Assembly (NCBI GenBank): GCA_009792885.1
Contig: WMCF01000035.1
Location: 4,464,361-4,528,360, forward strand
Reading direction: 5' to 3'
Length of the DNA: 64,000 nt
From: Eremophila alpestris peregrina
Lineage: Eukaryota > Chordata > Aves > Passeriformes > Alaudidae
The notes below the pieces were generated by a model. That model saw only the letters and a program-made list of their open reading frames with translations. It made no database searches and had not been told where the DNA came from. Within the stretch, counting starts at the first letter, position 1. The number at the start of each line of letters is the position of its first letter. A program made the position numbers and the translations under genes. Of this stretch, positions 11,539-24,731 are shown piece after piece.

Positions 11539-12299
11539 GGCAACTCTCCTTGTTTACTCCTCTGTCACTTGGAGAAGCAAGTTATCCATGTATTCCCAGA
11601 ATCTCCTGGATTGCTCATGCCCTACTGTGTTATCCCTCCAGTGGATATTGAGGTTGTTGAAGTCCCACATGAGGACCAGGGCTTGTGAATATGAGGCAGC
11701 TCCTGTCTGTCTGTAGAGGGTCTCATCTGCTTGGGTCTCATCTCCTGGTTGGGTGGCCTTAGACCCCCACTATAATGTCACTTGTCCTTGCCCTTCCTTT
11801 AATCCTGACCCATGAACTCCTCATCCCAACCCAGTCACAGGAACCAGATACCAGATGCCAGTAAGATCCCAACCCTGCAGGTGTGCAGTCTCCCTCTGCT
11901 CTTGTTTATCCCCCATGCTATGTGCATTTGCATAAAGCATTTAAGTTGGGCCCTGATGGAGCAGACTTACTGGCAGGAATGGCTGAAATTCCCTTGCACA
12001 GCACTTCAGGTTCTCTCTTGCTGATTTGCAATCCCTCTCCAGGCTCTGGGCATCCCTTGCTGGTGTTGGAATCACCAGTAGGAGTGGAATGGATTGAGGA
12101 TTCCCTCTCCCAGCAACTTCAGTTTAATGCCTTCTTACCAGCTTGGCAAGCCTGTGACCAGAGGTGCTTTGCCCATTCCCTGGCAGATGGGCCCCCATCA
12201 GCCCAAGTTTTCAGCCTGAGTCCCCAGGAGCAGCCAGACCCCTGGCTGTGGCACTAGACCCCTAGCCATTTGCTGATTTGCCAGATTTACCTGGCCCTT

Positions 12300-13070
12300 T
12301 CAAAGCCCTTCCCTTTGACAAGAACTGATGAAAAAGCTGCCAGCACTTGAGTCACTCAGTGCCACTCCCAGGGATCTGTGATGTCCTTGGTCCTCCTCAG
12401 AGCATTCCTGGCTGTATCCCTGGTGCACACGTGAAACAGCAGCAGCAGATACTGGTCAGGAGACTGTAGGAGGCTCTGGGTGACATCCCTGCTGCAGCTC
12501 TCTGGTAATCAGTCAGTTTGATGAGTGAGTCCCTCCGTGCCTCTCAGAGGAGAGTGCCCTGCTGCTGTCACCTGTCACCTTTGCTAGTTGTGCTGGTTGT
12601 TACACAGGGAGCAGGTGGGGCTGCCTTCCTCAGCTCCAGCCTCACTGCTGATGTGATGGGTCCTCCTTCTCCAACCTGCAGAGTGCTCAAGTGGTTCTGC
12701 AGGGGCACCCCAGGCTTCAGGAAAGTCTCTTCCTCACAGAGGTCCTTGTCATTTCAAGTGTCCATTCTTCTGCCTTACTGACACCCCTCCTCCCTTCTGT
12801 GTGTGCACAGTGAGGGAGTTTTTGCCTCTTTGGCTGTGGGTTTACTTGCAGGCTGCCCTTGGAACCAGCCCTCCAAATCCTTCACAGCCTGAAGTTAAGT
12901 AGTCTTCTCACCCCCTCCTGCAGCTCTGCCACAGGATGTCCTCTGTCTCAGCACCTTTTGCAGATATTCAAGTACAGAGATTTTGTTTGCAGTCTTGTTA
13001 AGTGGGTTGGAGACCTCCTCTCAGCACCAAATTGCTTATACTGCCATGCACAGGACACTGCCCTGATGTA
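12300..13070 (-). pseudogene. CR1 5' region, ORF1-like remnant
   Basis: This GC-richer stretch continues the CR1 composition and, by order, corresponds to ORF1 and the 5' part of the element. No long minus-strand frame survives. The assignment rests on continuity with the endonuclease part and on resemblance to CR1 ORF1-region sequence from memory, so it is less certain than the RT and EN calls. Confidence 0.5.
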
Positions 13071-16000
13071 ATTTCAAATAAACCTATTACCTTGAAAGTA
13101 ACAAATAAAAAACATTGCAAAATTGGTCTAAAACTCTGCTGTTGAACTACGCAAGGAAAATGTCACTGGAATTTGTTAAGGTGAAATATAAAAATGTCGT
13201 TCTTACAAAAGTGACTTGATATTTGGGAGAACAATCAGACTGTGAGTCATGTTCCATGTGGAAGAGTAAATGATCAGCACTACTTTTGTTTTTATTTGTA
13301 ATCTGCCATGGTTAAGGGTAACCTTTCATTTGCTACAAATGTTGGGATGTAAATCCCGAGTGACTCGTTGTTAGCGTTGTGATGGTTATTCTAAATAATC
13401 CAATTCTACCAAAGCTTGCTCCTGTCACTTACAGTCCAATTTAGATGTTTCAGATCTGTTTTCAGATGTTGTTTTGTGTATCAACTTTATGTTTCCATTA
13501 AAGTCTGTGATTTCAGAAACGTGGTCTTGAGTCAGACTGCCAAAACCTCAACACAGATTTTCAGTTTGCCAAGAGTGGGATATGAAGTGGTTGTGTTGGA
13601 ATTGAAAGAGCTTCCCTGTTGGATTGCACACTTGATCATGTCCTGGTTTCACACAGGCAGTAGGCCCAGCAGCTTTTCCTTTGTACAGGCATTTGCCATG
13701 AGTAATGCTTGTGCACAGCAAACACACAGCTCTGTGTACAGGAGAGACTCCACTGTGGTATTGCAGTGATCTTCATTGGCACGACACACCTGTCTGAGAC
13801 CATACTTGGAAACAAAGGGCACTGAAAATTAAACCCTTCATATTAGCTGTTTTTTCTATTGAGGATGGAAAATGAGAGAAAAATGACACTTGTGGTAACT
13901 TTATGCTTTGTCTAGTTGTTTTCCTATATTTTATGTCTGTAAATGGGAATTCCTCACTTGCCATGAGCAACCAAGGCATCAAGATTTTTGGTTTTGTTTG
14001 GGTTTTTTTCTTCCTGAAATGAAGAATGTAACTTTATCCAGTATCTTCAGCAACAGTATGCAACTGAGAGATGTGAAACACCCAAGTTCTGATCAGACAG
14101 CCCTGTGACAGCATTGCTGTATGGAAGGTGAGTGGGACAGTAAGTGATGCTGAAATAACCAGGGGGTGCAGGGAGTAGTGTATACTTTAGACTTTCAGCA
14201 TAAATCAGTGTTGTTTCAACCATTAATATGTGTGAAAATTTCACTAATACTTATTGCTGCCTATCCTGCTGAGCATAGATCCTGCAAATAAAATACATAT
14301 ACAGTCCATAAGTACAGTTTCCATGCACAGTTACCTGCATTAAGTGCAGTTTAATGAAAATTTGTGTTTCCTAATCCAATTGACTCCCTTCCTGCTCATG
14401 AATGTTGGCAAGAAATAGATTATTGCTTTTAAGTATTCATTCATAATATGAAAGCTTCTTATTGTCTTCTGTGTATGCTATTTTTGTAAATATTTCCCTT
14501 GAAGTGTTTCCTGTTTGTTCTGTGTTGCCACCAGTCAAAATGGTGACAATTTTGTTTCAGTTCCTCTTTGGAGAGTAAATGTACTTCCCACATGGGAAAA
14601 AAGTGATACAGCAGATGATTATTTCCATCAGTGCCAGAAATACTTATGCACTTGGCTGCCCTGGGGAAAGTGAATTCAGAGGGAACAAATGACTCACCTA
14701 AATACACAGGTTGTTGGGAATAACTTTCTAAAAATTTCTGCCAACCTTTTCTAAATATCTGCAGAAATGACATGGCTTACCTGATCTGTGCTTTGAGTTG
14801 TGACAGATGGGGGAGAGCATGAATCTCACATCAGTACAGTCCTTAGAGCAGCATGAGGATCATTGCAGTGTTGGTTTCCACAAACTTCCAGAGGTAGGAT
14901 ACTCAGAAAATCTACTGTTAGCTTGCAGATTTTGATTTGCACCTGTTTCATATAGTAGAAGTTCTTAAAAATATTATCCCATGGATATGAGGGATATAAT
15001 ATTTAAATAATTTGGATTTTATCTACAACTCGTCATGCAAAATATGCATTAATCTCTATGGTACCCTCAACTGGACCTTAGCAATTCCCAAAAACATACA
15101 GTAAAAGCAAGCTTGTATTCTTTATTGATTTAGTATCAGTTTTATATCAAAAATTCAAGCTTCAAAATGCATCTACAAAGAATATTTCTACTCTAACTTT
15201 TCAAAGTCCAAAAAAGTTGCTTATAATTTTGAAATACTTTTTTTCAAGATTCAGCTTACCTGGAAGTGTTGTTTCTCACTGTAGCTAGGTGGTAAGTTTA
15301 TAACAAAATACTGGAGATAATATTCAAAAGCACCACCCCTGAAGTAGCACCAGGCAATATTCCCCATGAACAGAGTGCAGATGGGCCATAATGGTTTGAT
15401 CTTTTCCACCCACACAAACTTCATGAAAAAGAATCAAATCATTCCCTAAAAATGTATGCAAGTGCTTAAAATCTTAATAGGAAAACCTAAACTGTTCATG
15501 TCCTCTCCATCTAACTTCAGAAGATGTTAAGTAGTCCCTCTGAAGGTAGTGGGTTCATTCATAAATGTATTATTCATAGACATTTGCTGCTCTAAAATCC
15601 AATATCCTAAGAGTCAACTGGCAAGAGTACAAAGGGTGTTGTCAAAATGTGGACAAAGTGGCAATAGCCTTGGTGTACCCCTCCCTGGTACAACACTTCA
15701 ACTTGCCTGTTGGGAAGCAGTCTGTAGAATTAGGTACTAGACACTAGAGAACAGGTAAGCACAAATAAATTTCTAATTTATACCTAGAAGAGACAGTGAA
15801 TGAAATATTCTTTTGTATTTATCAGGCTCTCTAGCTGAGTCATGAGTTTAAGCTGTGTTTTGTATTTCTCATTTCTAAACTTTGGGACAGTAACCTGTGT
15901 CTTCCAGCTACAATAGATACATATTCCTAATGCATCCTGAGAAAATTAATAGTTCCTCTCTTTTTATAGTGTGTTTTTTGTCTTTACCTGGTCTTTTAAA

Positions 16001-19000
16001 GGGTTACATGTTTCTTAACACATTTCTTGCTGAAACCTCTTTTTTTGAGCTATTATCAAAGTTCATTTTGCTGATAATGTTCTGAAGTTAAGTAAAAGCA
16101 TTTTGTCTGCCTGAGGATAGATGAGTACACATTCCCTTAAGCTCATCAGAAATAATTAGCTCCTTATTTGGATTTAAAAGGTACAATTCATAAAAATACA
16201 ACTTTACCTCATCTGCAGGCAGTTTCATATGGATTACAGAGTAATCTAAATAGTGAGAACAGTTTAAGAGCATTGCAGTTGTACTTACCATAGATTTGAA
16301 ATCCTGAACAATTCAGCCTCAGTCTGGGTATCAATCAATCACTGCAGTCCCCAGTCTGATTTTTCTGCACTCAGCAGGTCACACCAATTATTGTTAAAGC
16401 CCTTATATAATTTTCAGCTGTTGAGGGCTTGTCTTCCTGACATGATCATGATCGAAGGAATTTTATGTGAACACTGATTTTCATTTGGAACATGAACATG
16501 GAACATTTTCATAGCTTCTGCCAATGCAATTTCCTTTCTGAATTTACTGTGCTTAAAGATGGAAGTATTTTAAAATGTTTAATAAAACTAAATTGTATGA
16601 GTATGTATTTTAAGCATTTGGTTTGCAAAGAATCTTGCTTGCCTGTATTAAGGTATATTTGAGTTATTTTGGGGGGAAAATCCTTGAAAACTCCACTTAC
16701 TATTTCAGATAATGTAATGGGGTGTAAGCTATAGCTTATAGTGCAAATCAATAAACCAATGGGATAGGCTCATCCTAGTTTTTATTGCCAAAGTGCTGCC
16801 AATGACAAGAATAGTACCCCTTTATTGAAGAGTATTTCACAAAAAAGGAAGAGATTCAGAATGAATTCTTGTCTGTTGGGAAAGCACATGTCAAAAGGTG
16901 GAATCCCAAGTAAGGGGTGGCTGATGGGACAGATGAGGAGGCTGAGAGGGAGGGCTGATCTCATTCCTTGAGAAGGCTGGTTAGGATTCATCTTCAGGTG
17001 ATTAAAAAGCTTGGAAGAACATTGTAAAAACTGAAATGTGGGAAAAGTGTATGCAAAGATCCAGGAGATCAATACCAGAGCCATAGTATATATATTTTTT
17101 TTTTTTCTTTTAAGTGTACAGAGCTTTGAGAACCAGCCAGTGAGAAACCAGCAGGGTTAACTGTTTTCTAAGATAGTTTTTGTGTGGTCAAGAGTGTCAG
17201 TGATTGATTTGACAGCAGAAAACAAGAATTACTCTTTCTGGTACAGGCTATAAATCATTGAGGGAGAATTTAGCATCCAGTCAGGAAATCATTTAAATGT
17301 TTACTTCACTGTTTTTCCTGTGCAGAGGCTTTCTGAGCAGTGGCCTGGTCCAGCCAGCAAACAGAAAGGCATGAAGTTTATGCTGACTATAAGGATTTTT
17401 ATTTTAAAATGTTGCTGTTGGAGGTGTCACCCAGTGTTGTTCTTCCAGGATCATTTATTAAAATGAACTGTGGCAGTTTGTTAAATACCAAGGAAAAACA
17501 GATGATGTGAGTTTTTATAAAAATACTACAAAGAATACTTTTAATTTATACTGAAGAATATTGATCCCCATTTTTCCATGCACAGAGTAAGCAATCAAAT
17601 CAGGCTACAACAAGTTACCATCAGAGACAACAAACAGAAATAATGTTTATGGAATCAATTCTGTTTGCTTACTGAGTCTCCATTATAGTTTCCTTGTGTT
17701 AGAAAATGCAAAATGCATGCTTTGAAATGCTAGACTTTAAACTAGAGATTGCTTCTAATGGTTACCATTTCAGAGGATAATTATAGTTACTAGGCAATAC
17801 ATTGCAGAACACTATGCAAGGGTATTAAACCTTGAAACACAGTGATATGAATAGCACATATTACCTTTATTGCTATGAAAGGCAGCAAGTCTACACCAAA
17901 GACCTTGTCATACATGATTTAAGTATAGCTCAGAGGGAGCAGAAAACATACATCTAATTACCAGCAGCATTTTAGCATTGCCAAGTTAAGCTATTTTTTT
18001 TCACCTCCTACATGTGGCCAAATTCTACAATTTGCATTTGTCTGCACTCGTAATGAACATCTTCATGTTGTGAGTGTACATCAGTAATTTAAACACAGCT
18101 TCTAAGATGCTTGAGTTGCAGAAAAAGCCAGTTTAAAACACTTTTTATCTCTGTGCTTATCCTGTCATAAATATGATTTGTTTTTTAAACCAGCACAAAT
18201 CCTTGCTTCTCTAGCATAGTGCCAGAACTGGTAAATGACGTTCTTTAAATTTAAATTAAAAAGAGAATGAAACTGAAATAGAAATGTCATTTGTAACTAT
18301 TAAATTCCATCTAGTAAATACTTCTGAATTTGATATTCCATAATTTAAATGGGGTGCAGGCTGCCAGATCAGGTCTTTCTCATTCTAGTTCTAAAAATAG
18401 GGACAGGAAAGGAGAAGCAAGAACACATTTTCCTTGCTCTTAAGAAGGAGTGGGAACAAATTCAAGTGATTTTCAAAGTATCTTGCTGTTCAGCTCTCCT
18501 GTAATTTCATTTCTAATGTAAAATCTTGCTTTGAATTAATTTGATTTGGAATTTCATTTTACCAACAGATGTGAGTCATTTTAAGATGCTCATTAGCAAA
18601 ACTTTTTCCTAACAAAGATAAAACAATCGTTACAAGTCAGCAATTAAAGAGAAGCTTGTGAGACTGCTAGGAATGCAGTGACATTTGATCCTGACTTTGC
18701 AAATCAGTTCATCCTTACCCTTAGGTTTTATAATGATAACAGTGAAGTCTCAACAGCATACTTTAACACTTTCCCAAAACCAGCCACTGCTTTTATGCAC
18801 CACAGGAACAGATGCCAATTTCCATGAAAATCTAAACAAATTTCAACTGCTCAACTGAGGTAAGGTATTTTTTTTCTGGTTGTCTGTTGATATTCTCTTG
18901 TACCCAGGAGGGTTCTCTCTTGGCAAGGGAACCCTCCTTTTGCCCTGTCTTAACACTGTTACAGCTCAGTGAGAGCTTTTCAGTCATTGTAAAGTACTGC

Positions 19001-22000
19001 TAATAAAATCAAAGTAGCTAGGTGATTTTATTATTACTTCCATGCCATTTTATTGGAGGAGTTTAAAAATATGAAAAATGTTGCACTTAAAAACATTTTT
19101 AATTATGTATATGCAACAGTGAATGGTACCAGAAACAAGAGAAACAATTTGTATTATGAACTGGCTGGAGTTTTCACTCAAATAGAGGGAGATCTTTTTT
19201 GGGCAGTGACAGACGAGTCTTAACACTAGCAAAAAACCCCAAACCCTAAATTGGAGTAGAGAAATATTGCAAACAATGGACTATAGAAGTTTCTTAGTCT
19301 CTGGTCCTGTCCAGTGAACAAAGAAATAAACACTGGCTTTGTGCTAACTGTTTGCTAAGCTATCAGCATGGATGATCATCTCTGTACTGTGCCTTTCTAC
19401 AGCTCTGTTTTTATTTTGTGTGGAAGGTGGTGGTGGTTTTATTGACTGTGGGCAGGCTCAATGGGTACATGTGATCATGCAGTAAATGATATTAAACACA
19501 TATTAAATACTGATATACTGAGTATTTTCTAAAAAACATGAAGCATGTCAGATTCAGAAAGCCCAAAGATTTCTCTCTAGGGAGACTGCCTTTACTGTAG
19601 CTATTTATCTGAATAGCTTGAGTTTTGGTGCATGAGGCTTTCAAGCACAGAAAAAACCTCAACCAGATAACCAACCAAAAGAGCTTGATAATTTATACTG
19701 TTATCAGACAACGAGTGTTCATGAAAGATTTTCTGGCTTAAATCTCATATATAGAATGTCCTAACTTAGTTCTTTTGCTGCATCCTAGGTAGTCAAGTGT
19801 ACAGTTTAAAAACTAATTGAACAGAATTGATTTTAAATCTGTTACTTACACTATTCATAGGTTACTGTTCTGCAGTTCTGAAGGACAAAAAAAAAAAGGA
19901 ATGTCTACTTTTTAGTAAGTTTTGCATAACACTGAGTCTTCCAGTCAAAACCCTCCTATTCATTTTCCATTCTACGTACAGAATATGGTTTCTTGGACTT
20001 TGTTTCAGAGCTGCTTTGCAGTCAATGTATCTATTTTCTTCTCTTTTTAGAAAAATGCCTACAGCACTTCTTGGTGCTATGAGACAGAAGCTATGTAGTA
20101 GAGGTGTTTTGGAACAGAAATGAACCAGTACAGAATTCCAGCACTACCTACATGGATTACTTTCCATGTGTGCTGTTACTGCTGACTCTGGTGTGATACC
20201 CTGCTGCAGCTGTGAGTGAGCAGTGGAACCCTGGGCACACAACCCATTGCTCCTGCCAGGAAAAATAAGGCCATGTGGCCAGGAAAAACGCTCTGCCACC
20301 ACTGCAGAATATTGCCTGCTGCTCTCAGCTGGAGCAGCAGCAGAGCCCAGGCATTTAACACAGCTCCCTGCTTGTCCACCTCATATTCCTTTTCCCCGTG
20401 GCACCAGCCAGAACCACACTGTACTGGTGGTACAGGAATGTTTCCACAATCCATTTGCTGCTGTCACAGAGCTCAGCAAACATTTGTTGCTAACAGCAAC
20501 TATATGTTGGTTTCAGAGAAAAAGTTATTTGAAGAGGTTGTATCCAAAAAATTCTGATTTATCCTTCCATACACTTTTCCAGATGCTAAACTATCACTAT
20601 TCAAAGAAAAAAGCAAGTGGACTGCAGTAAGCACTTGTGTTATCAGAAGAAAGCCTTTTCAGATAGTAGATAAAACTAAATCTTATTTACATTCACTTAC
20701 AGCTGTGATTGTATTGATTATGTTTTTTATGATAAGGAATGTCTTCTACTTTCATGAATTAGTACCATAATTATTGAGTCTGCTTTAATGTATGAAAGGA
20801 CTTTATATAAATTTAAAGTCAGTTGATACTGTTTTCTAATGAGAATTTTTGAAAGGAAGTTAATTTAGCAACTGTGATCCCAAAACAACAGGAAAAGAGC
20901 AATCCATAACAGTTAATTTCCCAAACATTATATAAATTATATGCTTCTGAGTCCAAAATTTAGTACGTTATAATACCAAAGAATTACTATTTATTTGATC
21001 CCAGAACACTACATGAAAAAATGTAGTCCTTCAGTGCTCAAAGACGTAGAGGCCAAAAGCCTAGGCACGGATAAAAAGGAAATGTTGCTCAATGCAAAAT
21101 AAAGGGCACAGTAACAATAAATACAGGATTGGTACTAAAACTAATTTTACAGATGCACTGTCTTTCCTAAAGCTATGGTAAGTCCAGAGATGATTCCAGT
21201 CTCTGCAAGCAGTGAGGTGAAATATCCCGACCTCCCAAGTGCCTTGACCACATGTGGTGGCTGCCCCACGATGACAATGAGCCTGTGTCCTTGCAGAGGC
21301 ACAGAGCAGGCCCCAGGATGGTGCTGACACTGCCAGCACAGCCTGAGGTCAGGCTTGGCACTGCCCGAGGCAGGCGTGAGTTAATCCTGCTGAAGTGCCT
21401 CTCCCAAGACCCCGTGTCACTGCCCAGAGCAACAGGATGCGTTTGGCCAGGAGCAGGGACAAAGGGTTAGAGTGTATCTTAGTGAGAAGTGAGGAGTATA
21501 AGGGATATAAATCACAATGATTAAAATACTGTAGGAGGGTTGATTTCAGGCTGTTAAAAATTTTCATGATTTTGGTTGCATTGTTCAGTATCTGTTGTAA
21601 ATCATTTGCAACACTAAAGGAAAAAGAAAGTGGCTTCACATGGGATCATGTTGGAATTGTGCCATCAGTAAAGCTGAGCTGTTGTATTTGACAAAAAGCC
21701 TTGTGTCAAGGCAAACTAATGACTATTGTTTGACAATTAAAGCTCTGAATTTTCAGGCGAAATAATGGACCATTTTTCTTATTCTACATGCACATTTCAT
21801 TTTGGCTCAAGGGGTTAATAGAACAAAAATATCCTGTAATGAAGGATTGCTTTTTTCCTTTTCTCCTTTGGCCTCATTTACATTACTCCTTCACTTTGGT
21901 ATCATGTTCTCAGATCAGCTCCTCTCCCTCTTTTTCTTTTGTTTCTTCCCCTCCAGCCCACACATATGCTTGAAAAAAAAAAAAAAGGCACGAGAAAGAA

Positions 22001-24110
22001 AACCAAAACCACTAGAGGCTGGAGCTAATGCTGTTCTGGAAAACGCTGCTTTTTTGAATAAGCTATTGCCAGCCAGCCACTTCCTTTCCCCCAACTGCAC
22101 CAATTTAAGAACAGTGTTTAGCAAAGTTTAGGGAAGCATTTTTAAAGTCTGTCTCCTAAATAACCATCCTATCATAATATTTGAGGAAAATTCAAAGCTG
22201 AGTTGCATAAATATATAAATATATATACTGTTGCTTTCAGATGCTAGGAGGTCTGCAACTACCTGTCTAAGAAAAATTCCCAGGCTGAAATGAATTTTAT
22301 CTTAAAACAGAGACATTTCTTAAATGTTTTATTGCCTGCTTTATTCACAAACAATGTGAGAATTCCTTTGTAGGCCTGTAAGATTAACACCAAATAGGAA
22401 CTATAACATCTATCAGCATAAATATAGGTCTGAGTTATGAAGGAATATCCAGTCTTAGAACAGCTTGTTCTGATGGAAGAATCAGGAAACAATACACAAC
22501 ATCACTGCAAACCCAACATTTTTCCTGACATGGCAGACCTTTCATACAGACATGACTATGAATACCCATGTTGTTCGTATGAGAGGTTCAGAAATCTACT
22601 TTCTCCTTCTCTCCATCTGGAAAAAAAAGAGCCTTTCTGGTAGAGAAGAAATTCTGGTAAAGAGATGAAATTGGCACTTAGAGAAGAAAAATATAATCTC
22701 CTGGAAGGCCCTGTATAGCTCCCCCCACATACCAGCAACAAGCTCATGAGCAGAAAGGTGGTGCCTGGGAATCTTGAAGGACAATACTCAGTCTGGTTGC
22801 TCTCTGTAGGCCAACCAGTGGGTGCTGCAGCGTTGTCAAAGTTCATTTCAGATCTATGATGTAGGGTTAATTAACAAAATCAGTAATTTCAGTTATTTCC
22901 ATTCCGTTATCTTCTTGTACTCACAAATGTTATGTCTACAGAACACTGCAGTCTCCAGTGTGTCGGTGTCTACTAAACTCCTACTCCTTATCCACAACAA
23001 AGACAACAAGCAGGATGTTCAACAGTCATCTGCAACGTGCAATACTGAAACTTTGCATGAGGTTAGGTTTAAAATAGTATATTTAGATACTGTTTTAAAA
23101 GAGTAGTGAAGCCACATTTACCTAGTTTGAGGAGTGTGTATGTAAATATTTAAAGCCTTCTGATAAATCTCTTCTATGAATATACTTTTCAAGTATATTT
23201 TTGAGGGATACCTAAAATGATGATCTAGCATTGTCACAAGTTTTAATGGATAGAAAAGTGCCTGGGTGGATGGCTGGCCACACCAGCCAAGTGTCTTTTC
23301 CCTGTTCATTTAAGATAATCCCTGGAAAGACCTTTGCTGTCTGAGGGCTAGAAATCTAGACTGAACAGACCTGGCCCTTGGACACTCAGCCCACTCCCAT
23401 GCTGTGTGGTGTAGCCATTTACCAACAGATGGGTTTCTGCCTGCCTGAAGACAAAGGGCTGCTCTGTGCTAAATGGGGTACAGACCTCGACAGAGCAGTA
23501 ACGTGACAGAGGATACAGCCTCTGCTGCTCAGACCGCTGGGGCTCTGTTCAGGAAACCCCTCCGTGCCTGCCTTTGAGGCAGGTGAGCAGCCACAGGCAA
23601 TCCAGCAGAGTGATGTCAAGCTGTGGGGTTCAGGCCTGTACATAATAAGCCTTTACTGGCTTTCTCTGACTGTTTTTGATGAGCAGGACCAAAAATATTT
23701 GGTACGTAGTTGTGGAAGAATATTCCTACCTTACCTGCTTCCTAAGCTTTACCCTTTTAAACTGCTACGGGCCACCATTCATCCATGTGGCTGGAAGCTG
23801 CATGAATTCCCAAGCCTGGCTTCCTTTCAGGTCAAGCCCTGCAGAAAACAAATGAGTTTAAAAAATAGTGTAATGAAATGTTCTTCTGGAAATACGGAAC
23901 TGTACAAAAATACTTGGATAAGTAGAAAATAATTATTGGCAAATTCTGCTTCTTTCTACCGTAAAGGCTACATCACAATACCACGGTTTTGCTAACATTT
24001 GAGAAATCAGCATCACTGTGCCGCTGCAGGACCTCTGAGAGCCACGGAGCTCCAGGGCTGGCTGAGGAACGTGCGGTGTGTGCGCCCGGGCAGTGCCGCG
24101 GCTCTTCCCA
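13071..24110. other. Intergenic region between RET and CSGALNACT2
   Basis: About 11 kb, mostly AT-rich. No exon, RNA gene or recognisable mobile element can be supported. Items inside: AATAAA hexamers at 13077 and 13104 just beyond the CR1, a 10-bp-arm hairpin at 18906-18938, a GC-richer patch at 20180-20480 and another at 21180-21470. Composition turns GC-rich from about 24030 on approach to the CSGALNACT2 promoter. Confidence 0.7.
18906..18938. repeat. Short perfect inverted repeat (hairpin)
   Basis: The arms AGGAGGGTTC (18906-18915) and GAACCCTCCT (18929-18938) are perfect reverse complements separated by 13 bases. The stem can be extended inward by three further pairs, including one G-T wobble. 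There is no T-run or polymerase III signal nearby. It may be chance or a small structured RNA; no function is assigned. Confidence 0.6.
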
Positions 24111-24112
24111 GG

Positions 24113-24421
24113 GCGGGGCAGGGTCACTGTGAGGGTGGGCAGAGATGCGAGCGGGGCAGGGTCACTGTGAGGGTGGACAGCGGTGCAGCGGGCAGGGTCA
24201 CTGTGAGCGGGGCAGGGTCAATGTCCAGGTGAGCAGAGATGCGAGCGGGGCAGGGTCACTGTGAGGGTGGGCAGAGACGAGAGCGGGGCAGGGTCACTGT
24301 GCGGGTGGGCAGAGATGCGAGCGGGGTAGGGTCACTGTGAGGGTGGGCAGAGATGCGAGCGGGGCAGGGTCACTGTAAGGGTGGGCAGCGGTGCGAGCGG
24401 GGCAGGTCACTGTGAGGGTGG
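24113..24421. repeat. 38-bp GC-rich minisatellite, left part
   Basis: About eight tandem units of 37-38 bp start at 24113, 24151, 24188 (short, 19 bp), 24207, 24245, 24283, 24321, 24359 and 24397. Each contains GGGGCAGGGTCACTGTGA followed by a GGGTGGGCAGAGATGCGA-like half. Units differ by a few substitutions, such as ATGTCCAGG in the fourth and GGTGCGA in place of GATGCGA. The array runs directly into the assembly gap and resumes after it at 24732, so the true copy number is unknown. It lies just upstream of the CSGALNACT2 CpG island. Confidence 0.95.
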
Positions 24422-24731
24422 NNNNNNNNNNNNNNNNNNNNNNNNNNNNNNNNNNNNNNNNNNNNNNNNNNNNNNNNNNNNNNNNNNNNNNNNNNNNNNN
24501 NNNNNNNNNNNNNNNNNNNNNNNNNNNNNNNNNNNNNNNNNNNNNNNNNNNNNNNNNNNNNNNNNNNNNNNNNNNNNNNNNNNNNNNNNNNNNNNNNNNN
24601 NNNNNNNNNNNNNNNNNNNNNNNNNNNNNNNNNNNNNNNNNNNNNNNNNNNNNNNNNNNNNNNNNNNNNNNNNNNNNNNNNNNNNNNNNNNNNNNNNNNN
24701 NNNNNNNNNNNNNNNNNNNNNNNNNNNNNNN
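24422..24731. other. Assembly gap (310 N)
   Basis: A run of 310 N interrupts the minisatellite. Repeat sequence occurs on both sides (GAGGGTGG before, GGCAGAGATGCGAGCGGGC after), so the missing sequence is very probably more repeat units. The N length need not be the real length. Confidence 0.98.

Larger units (their letters stand above)
9531..13070 (-). mobile_element. CR1 non-LTR retrotransposon, nearly full length, degraded, antisense to RET
   Basis: The left edge has the reverse complement of the typical CR1 3' terminus: short ATAGAAT-type repeats followed by GTTGGAAGGGAACTTGGAGG-like sequence and the GGGCAGGGACACCTTCC stretch. Going right, the minus strand encodes reverse transcriptase fragments, then the end of the endonuclease, then sequence resembling the CR1 endonuclease start and ORF1. 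The order 3' UTR, RT, EN, ORF1-like shows a minus-strand element of about 3.5 kb. Most genomic CR1 copies are strongly 5'-truncated, so this length is uncommon. Many frameshifts and stops mean it is long dead. The right boundary is uncertain by a few hundred bases, since CR1 leaves no clear target-site duplication. Confidence 0.88.

Noticed and set aside
11812..12257. Plus-strand open frames of 70 and 124 codons
   Set aside because: They lie antisense within the CR1 element and are by-products of it.
20176..20630. Overlapping 92-135-codon frames on both strands near 20.2-20.6 kb
   Set aside because: No similarity to known proteins, no splice structure, and frames on both strands of similar length indicate a GC-richer patch rather than a gene.
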